Assembly (NCBI GenBank): GCA_036417435.1 | Contig: CM070901.1 | Coordinates: forward strand, 10,700,001-10,764,000 | Length of the DNA stretch: 64,000 nt | Direction of reading: 5' to 3' | Origin: Inia geoffrensis | Lineage: Eukaryota > Chordata > Mammalia > Artiodactyla > Iniidae | Shown here: positions 59,095 to 64,000 of the stretch, one piece after another | How positions within the stretch are numbered: the stretch's first letter is position 1 | Layout of the letters: the number at the start of each line of letters is the position of its first letter | The notes under the pieces: generated by a model | Told to the model about the DNA's origin: nothing | Database searches by the model: none | What the model saw: the letters and a program-made list of their open reading frames with translations, nothing else | Position numbers and translations under genes: made by a program

Positions 59095-60290
59095 AAGTTG
59101 TGTAATGTAGTTGTGTGTGTGTGTTTTATGCTGTCTTGACTCAGGTTTGAGGCCCTAACTAAGGACTGGCCAGTCCCCTTTTGAGCAGCTAATGAAGTTC
59201 ATAGTCCAACCACATCCCTGGTTGGGCTCTCACGCTCTGGACCACTATGCAATTACCCTCGTTGCCATGGGTGCAGGTACCAGACAGCTGGGGACAGCTC
59301 TTTGTTGTGGAGCTAGTGAAATTATTCAAATTAGTCAATCCGCAGGGAGCCCAGGAAACACAGCTAACCATACCCCACGCACCATACATAAGCTGCCCAC
59401 CATAACTCCAGCTTGCTGTTATCCCCTCCCCAGTACAGTCATCTCTGTAGCTCTGCTTGGCATCCTTCTTTTGTTCAGACTGTAAGTAACCAATGGTTCA
59501 GCTTTTCGTCTATTTTTTTTGAAATTAATTTACTTATCTATTTATTTTTGGCTGCCGTGGGACTTCATCGCTGTGCGTGGGCTTTCTCCAGTTGCAGTGA
59601 GTGGGGGCCACTCTTTGTTGTGGCACGTGGGCCTCTCACTTCTCTTGTTGCAGAGCATGGGCTGTCAGCGTGCGGGCTTCAATAGTTGTGGCATGTAGGC
59701 TCAGTAGCTGTGGCTCACCAGCTCTAGAGCGCAGTCTCAGTAGCTGTGACGCACAGCCCTAGTTGCTCCGCGGCATGCGGGATCTTCCCGGACCAGGGCT
59801 CTAACCTGTGTGCCCTGCATTGGCAGGCGGATTCCTAACCACTGCACCACCAGTGAAGCGCATCTATTTAAGTTCCATCAAAAGAACCATTAAATCTCAA
59901 AAAACATTTTGCCCTCTGAGTTCTTCTTACTTTCTTCCGAATAGAGAAACTGACAGAAGAACAGTGGGAGAAGAAATTGGTTGGAGCATTCATTTCCCAA
60001 TTTCATCCTTGGTGGAAGAGGTTCGGAAGTGGCTATGTTTCTCTACCAACGGGCACAGCTCCTGTAATATAGCCTTTTTCTATAACTGGAAGTTTCCCTA
60101 AGTTCTGTACACCACTCATTCACCTGATCTTTTAGGTGTGGGGTAGGTGTTTTATGCTTGGTTCACCATACCTTGTTGGTTTACTTTAAAAAAGCAAGTA
60201 ATATTGTAAAAGTTTTCTTCAATACATTATATTTAATTATTACTTTGAGAGTGCTACTTCTTTCCTCTGTGGACCCTGACTGATACTATT
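59095..60290 (+). mobile_element. Probable solo LTR of an ERVL-type element, with SINE
   Basis: Not L2 sequence, yet it separates two consecutive L2 parts. It has GGACTGGCCAGTCCCCTTTT near its start, ATAAGCTGCCCACCATAACT, the CAGTCATCTCTGTAGCTCTG region, and ends near TCTGTGGACCCTGACTGATA, a tail I associate with ERVL-type LTRs. Without the SINE it is about 850 bp. Family name and exact termini not determined. Confidence 0.5.
59517..59860 (-). mobile_element. Extended SINE subfamily copy
   Basis: About 344 bp in reverse orientation. Like 30,434-30,746 it has the extra module (GGGCTTTCTCCAGTTGCAGT, GGGGGCCACTCTTTGTTGTG). It also has repeated TCAGTAGCTGTGRC-type units at 59,700-59,750, so it is longer still. 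A short duplication, CGTCTATTT / CATCTATTT, flanks it. Confidence 0.9.
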
Positions 60291-60409
60291 ACTGGCAGAC
60301 AAACTCGAATCACCATCATATGTGCCTGGATTATAGTCTCTCAATGGGCATTCTTGCCTCTGCCATTGGTCCTTTACAAGTTCTTCTCAACAGAGCAGCC
60401 ATGCTGATC

Positions 60410-60705
60410 AGGGGGAAAGAGGAAGCTGGGATGAAGTGAGAGAGTACCATTGACATATATACACTATCAAATGTAAAATGGATGGCTAGTGGGAAGCTAC
60501 TGCATAGCACAGGGAGATCAGCTCGGTGGTTTGTGATGACTTAGAGGGATGGGATAGGGAGGGTGGGAGGGAGACACAAAAGGGAGGGGATATGGGGATA
60601 TATGTATACATATAGCTGATTCACTTTGTTGTACAGTAGAAACTAATACAACATTGTAAAGCATTTATATTCCAATAAAGATGTGGAAAAAAAAAAAATA
60701 TATAT
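60410..60705 (+). mobile_element. L1 3' end, sense orientation
   Basis: Plus-strand 3'UTR of the younger L1 type: CACAGGGAGATCAGCTCGGT, TATAGCTGATTCACTTTGTT, then TTCCAATAAAGATGTGGAAA, followed by poly(A) and (TA)n. The reverse complement of this is the start of the L1s at 8,655 and 26,948. It carries an AATAAA signal. Severely 5'-truncated. Inserted in L2. Confidence 0.9.
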
Positions 60706-60777
60706 ATATCTTGGATTATATTACTCCTCTGCCCAAAGCCTTCCAGTGGCTCTGCATTTCATTTAAAATAAAAGCCA

Positions 60778-60981
60778 GGGCTTCCCTGGTGGTGCAGTGG
60801 TTGGGAGTCTGCCTGCCGATGCAGGGGACACGGGTTCGTGCCCCGGTCCGGGAGGATCCCACATGCCGTGGAGTGGCTGGGCCCGTGAGCCATGGCCGCT
60901 GAGCCTGTGCGTCCGGAGCCTGTGCTCCACAACGGGAGAGGCCACAACAGTGAGAGGCCTGCGTACCGCAAAAAAAAAAAA
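60778..60981 (+). mobile_element. CHR-type SINE in L2
   Basis: Full body and A-tail; duplication AAAAGCCA at 60,770-60,777 and 60,982-60,989 (minimum length, extendable into the A-tail). Confidence 0.95.
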
Positions 60982-61110
60982 AAAAGCCAAATTTAAAAAT
61001 ATCTTTATATGAAGTGGACTATATTACCACTCTGATATTAGCGCCTACTATTCTTTCTCTGTTACTTAACCTACTTCAAATACACTGGCTTCCTTGACAG
61101 CATGTTTGTA

Positions 61111-61590
61111 CACTAGGGAACCCATAAAATCAATCCAGATTGATTCTTTAGTGTATAAGCATCTTCTGACTCTAGACAAATTTAGAATTACTTGTATAAA
61201 TATTTAAGACAATAAAATTAAAATTAATTTCATTATTTTTTCTTTTAAAGAATCAATAAATATGTAATTTCAATTTGTCATTTTTTCTATGCTTAAGAAA
61301 ATTTAAACTATTGGGATAATAGTTCAGTCTTTTAATTCTATTTATGATATCATATTGTGCAACTGAATTATATTTGTTTAAAGTGAAATTTTGCTGATAC
61401 ATTTATATAATTTTATATGTATTTCTACAAATATATCCCTTCTACACACATATATATAATAATTAAGAAGCATCTTGTTAAAAATTTTAATTTATATATT
61501 GATAAATTATGTATTTTTAAGATTATAATTAAGTCATTAAATCAGAAACATTTGTTAAGCAAATTATCTTTAGTAAATTTAAATGCATTT
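61111..61590. other. Unassigned AT-rich DNA
   Basis: Very AT-rich, no repeat or gene recognised. Confidence 0.5.
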
Positions 61591-61605
61591 AAAAGTAATT
61601 AACGG

Positions 61606-61808
61606 GGCTTCCCTGGTGGTGCAGTGGTTAAGAGTCCGCCTGCCAATGCAGGGGACACGGGTTCGTGCCTCGGTCTGGGAGGATCCCACATGCCGCAGAG
61701 CGGCTGGGCCTGTGGGCCATGGCCGCTGAGCCTGCACATCCAGAGCCTGTGCTCTGCAACGGGAGAGGCCACAGCAGTGAGAGGCCCGCGTACCGCAAAA
61801 AATAATAA
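61606..61808 (+). mobile_element. CHR-type SINE
   Basis: Full body with an (AAT)n tail; duplication TAATTAACGG at 61,596-61,605 and 61,809-61,818. Confidence 0.95.
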
Positions 61809-61818
61809 TAATTAACGG

Positions 61819-63260
61819 TATAAACCAATTCAGTAAATAGACCAAACACTAACGTAAGAACTCTTAAAAGTAGTTGTAAATATGTACTAGGCTTATAAAT
61901 AGAAAAATAATATTTGGAAACTGAGCTTTTAAGCTCAGGATGAATTGGATTTGGGACATATACCCTGAGTCAACTGATGGTACATTTATAAGACCTAAAT
62001 AACTTCTAAAAAATTATTATTTGTACATTGAAACTGCCCTCAGGTTTAAGCTTCAGCTTGAACTGTACAAACCTACAAAGAGCACTGCCCACCTTTAAAC
62101 AAAAATAGACAATTTAAAAAAGTCACAGCTTTCCTGGATCCCATTAGAGAGGGAAAGTTGAGAGACAGGCTAAAACTTCTACAGTCGTGCAGGCGTAGGG
62201 GAGGGAAACAACAAACATAGCAGGACAGGCTCAAACCCAGATCATTCTTATTTTCCCTGTGGAACAAAAGCCTTCAGCCATTGGAGAAAGGGCAGAAAAC
62301 ACTTCACTGTAGGTGAAGACCCATTAGATCTGAAGGAAGGTAACAACTACAAAAAAATGAGCCAATACAAATATTTCCTTCAATCACTCTTCTGTTTTCC
62401 CCTGGAAATAAAAACATGTGCACATGTTCCTTCTTAAAACCTATATAAAAACAAAAATATACTTCAAAGCAAGACAAAACACTGCTCCTTTTCTCTTTTA
62501 TCTCTCTCTCTACTTTCTTATTCCTCTCTATCCACTCCTCGATTCAGCGCAATCTGGTATCACTCCCTCAACACTCTACTGGGAATGGCAATCCTAAATG
62601 CAGCAGCACCCTCTTGGTTGTTAAAGTCCTTAGCTTTTATGCCCTACACTTTCTGTAGCACTTTGCTCTATGGAAATATTTGTACAGTTTTATTTTTAAA
62701 TGTCCACTCCTTTAACTTCATTAATAGAACATTTTTTCTTGGCTTTCTACCTATCCAATGAACTACTCACTTTCCCTCATTTGCGTGGGATTCTTTTCCT
62801 CTGTCCTTCCTTGGAGTTAAAATCTTAACTGTCTACTGTTCTCAGACCAACCCCTATGTGATCTTTTTCTTGCATTCATATCATTTCATCGGCCATAGTG
62901 TGCAGATTAATTCAAGACCTATCTGTTGTGCTTTCTTGTTGAGTGCATTAACTTTTCCAAACATTTTCTATTCAATGCCTGTTACATATAAAGCAGTGTG
63001 TTAGGCAGAGGGCCTAGAAAGATGAATTAGGATAAAGTTAATGCTATATAAGTAAGCTTATGGTTTATAGAAAGAAATGTTTTAATATAAAATAATACAG
63101 TTTTGATGATAGATATCTATATAATATATAATAAAGGCACAAAGGTAGATTTGATTCTGCCAAGAGGAAGAGTGATCAAGAATGGTTTTTAAAAGGCGTT
63201 GATTATGGGCTTGAGTTGTAAATGATGACCGTCTTTTGTTTCCAGGTGGTCTAACTGGGT
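61819..63260. other. Unassigned DNA
   Basis: No gene. A minus frame at 62,073-62,267 has no support. 62,520-62,960 has a pyrimidine-rich, L2-like feel but no landmark I trust. Confidence 0.4.
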
Positions 63261-63269
63261 AGGGACATT

Positions 63270-63765
63270 CTCTAACTGATCTTGCATTCCGAACACTCCT
63301 CAAATCATTACCCACATAGTAATAAGACAGCTCTTTTAAGAGTGAAATTCTGATCATATCACTCCCCAGTTTACAATCCTTCAATGATGCCCTATTTCTT
63401 TCTAAAACATAACAGGAATTACAATGACCACATGGATTGACCAGTCAAAATTCCTCTCCGTCCTTCCTCATTTCAGAGATACTTTCACTACCTGAAATGT
63501 AACAAGTTCTTTTTCCTGGTGACCAGAATGCTCTCCTCTGATTTTGTCACCTAACTAACTGCAGTATATCCTTCAGATTAATGTTGGTTCCTCAGAGAAG
63601 TCTTCTATAGCTCTTTAGGTAATATCACCCCTATTTATGCTGTCTTAGCAGAATGCATTTGCCCTTGAAAGAAATTGTTTCTATTGCAATTCAGTACTTT
63701 TAACTATGATTTGATTTTTCTTTCTAGACACTGGATAAATGCTGATTGAATCAAGAAGGTCACAA
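63270..63765 (+). mobile_element. L2 LINE, 3' part
   Basis: L2 order on the plus strand: ATTCTGATCATATCACTCCC, AATCCTTCAATGATGCCCTA, TCAGAGAAGTCTTCTATAGC and a TAGACACTGGATAAATGCTG end. Diverged and non-coding. Confidence 0.72.
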
Positions 63766-64000
63766 ATCATCAACACTTTAGGTCCACCATTTCATCAGCC
63801 CTTTATATACTTCAGCTTAACTGTTAATGAGATAGACATTTTAATAACAGCCTTCAGAATAAATAAAATGATACAAATAACTGTATATGTACACAAGGGC
63901 ATAAGCACATGCGCATTCACCAATATTTGGTTGAGTGATACAAAATAGAGGGGAAACTTCTAAACTTGAGACATTGATCATATTTAATTCCGTTTCATAT
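63766..64000. other. Unassigned DNA to window end
   Basis: Nothing recognised. Confidence 0.45.

Larger units (their letters stand above)
58500..61110 (+). mobile_element. Long L2 LINE copy split by several insertions
   Basis: L2 ORF2-side landmarks in order on the plus strand. Before the first interruption: CAGGGCTCAGTCCTTCATTA, AGACATCTCACCCGAACTCC and the CATCACTGACCTCTTGCTTT segment, to about 59,090. After it: the ATCATATGTGCCTGGATTAT segment at 60,310, the GCCTTCCAGTGGCTCTGCAT segment at 60,737 and AATACACTGGCTTCCTTGAC at about 61,078. Between them sit an LTR-like element with a SINE, an L1 3' end and another SINE. Heavily diverged and non-coding. Confidence 0.75.

Noticed and set aside
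1..64000. A novel multigene system in this window
   Set aside because: No cluster of intact coding genes exists. All long frames are explained by transposable elements or low complexity.

Overview
The window reads as a stretch of cetacean (whale or dolphin) nuclear genome with no recognisable host gene. The main evidence is seventeen tRNA-derived SINE copies. Most belong to the CHR-type family typical of Cetacea: a head ending in CTTCCCTGGTGG, a B-box-like GGTTCGTGCCC, a tail AGGCCCGCGTACCGC and an A-rich end. Long L1 LINEs, MIR, L2 and endogenous retroviral LTRs complete a mammalian pattern. I found no open host exon set, tRNA or rRNA gene, CRISPR array or bacterial operon. The open frames over 100 codons are pieces of L1 ORF2, L1/SINE chimeras, or chance frames inside repeats.

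Layout. 1-1,020 is the antisense end of a 5'-truncated L1 carrying a SINE. Two SINEs and an MIR follow. 3,241-5,650 is an older antisense L1, followed by an LTR-like repeat (5,655-6,330). 8,655-13,738 is an antisense L1 with a complete-length but broken ORF2, a 5'UTR and no ORF1. 13.7-19.0 kb is mostly unassigned AT-rich DNA.

19.0-34.7 kb is the most structured part. An old antisense L1M-type element is split by an LTR-like repeat (19,497-20,235) and again by a class I endogenous retrovirus (20,816-32,271, minus strand). The provirus has two direct LTRs and decayed envelope sequence. It was later invaded by a second ORF1-less L1 (26,948-29,742) and three SINEs. The L1M remnant resumes at 32,272, followed by another copy related to the LTR-like repeat, itself hit by a SINE.

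35-57 kb holds further SINEs, plus-strand L1M fragments (about 38.4-39.2 and 47.3-49.1 kb), L2, MIR and another antisense L1 (54,560-56,515) with a SINE in it. 58.5-61.1 kb is a long L2 copy interrupted by an LTR-like element, an L1 3' end and SINEs. The window ends in another L2.

The sequence is therefore a record of layered retrotransposition, not a set of cooperating genes. Order is readable from target-site duplications and from which element interrupts which. I found no convincing undescribed biological system. The most distinctive observations are a roughly 65-bp patch in one retroviral LTR that matches a SINE/flank junction 2.2 kb away, two L1 copies with a 5'UTR but no ORF1, and a near-identical tandem duplication inside the provirus. 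Repeat family names come from recognition by eye, not from a library search; boundaries without a stated duplication are approximate.
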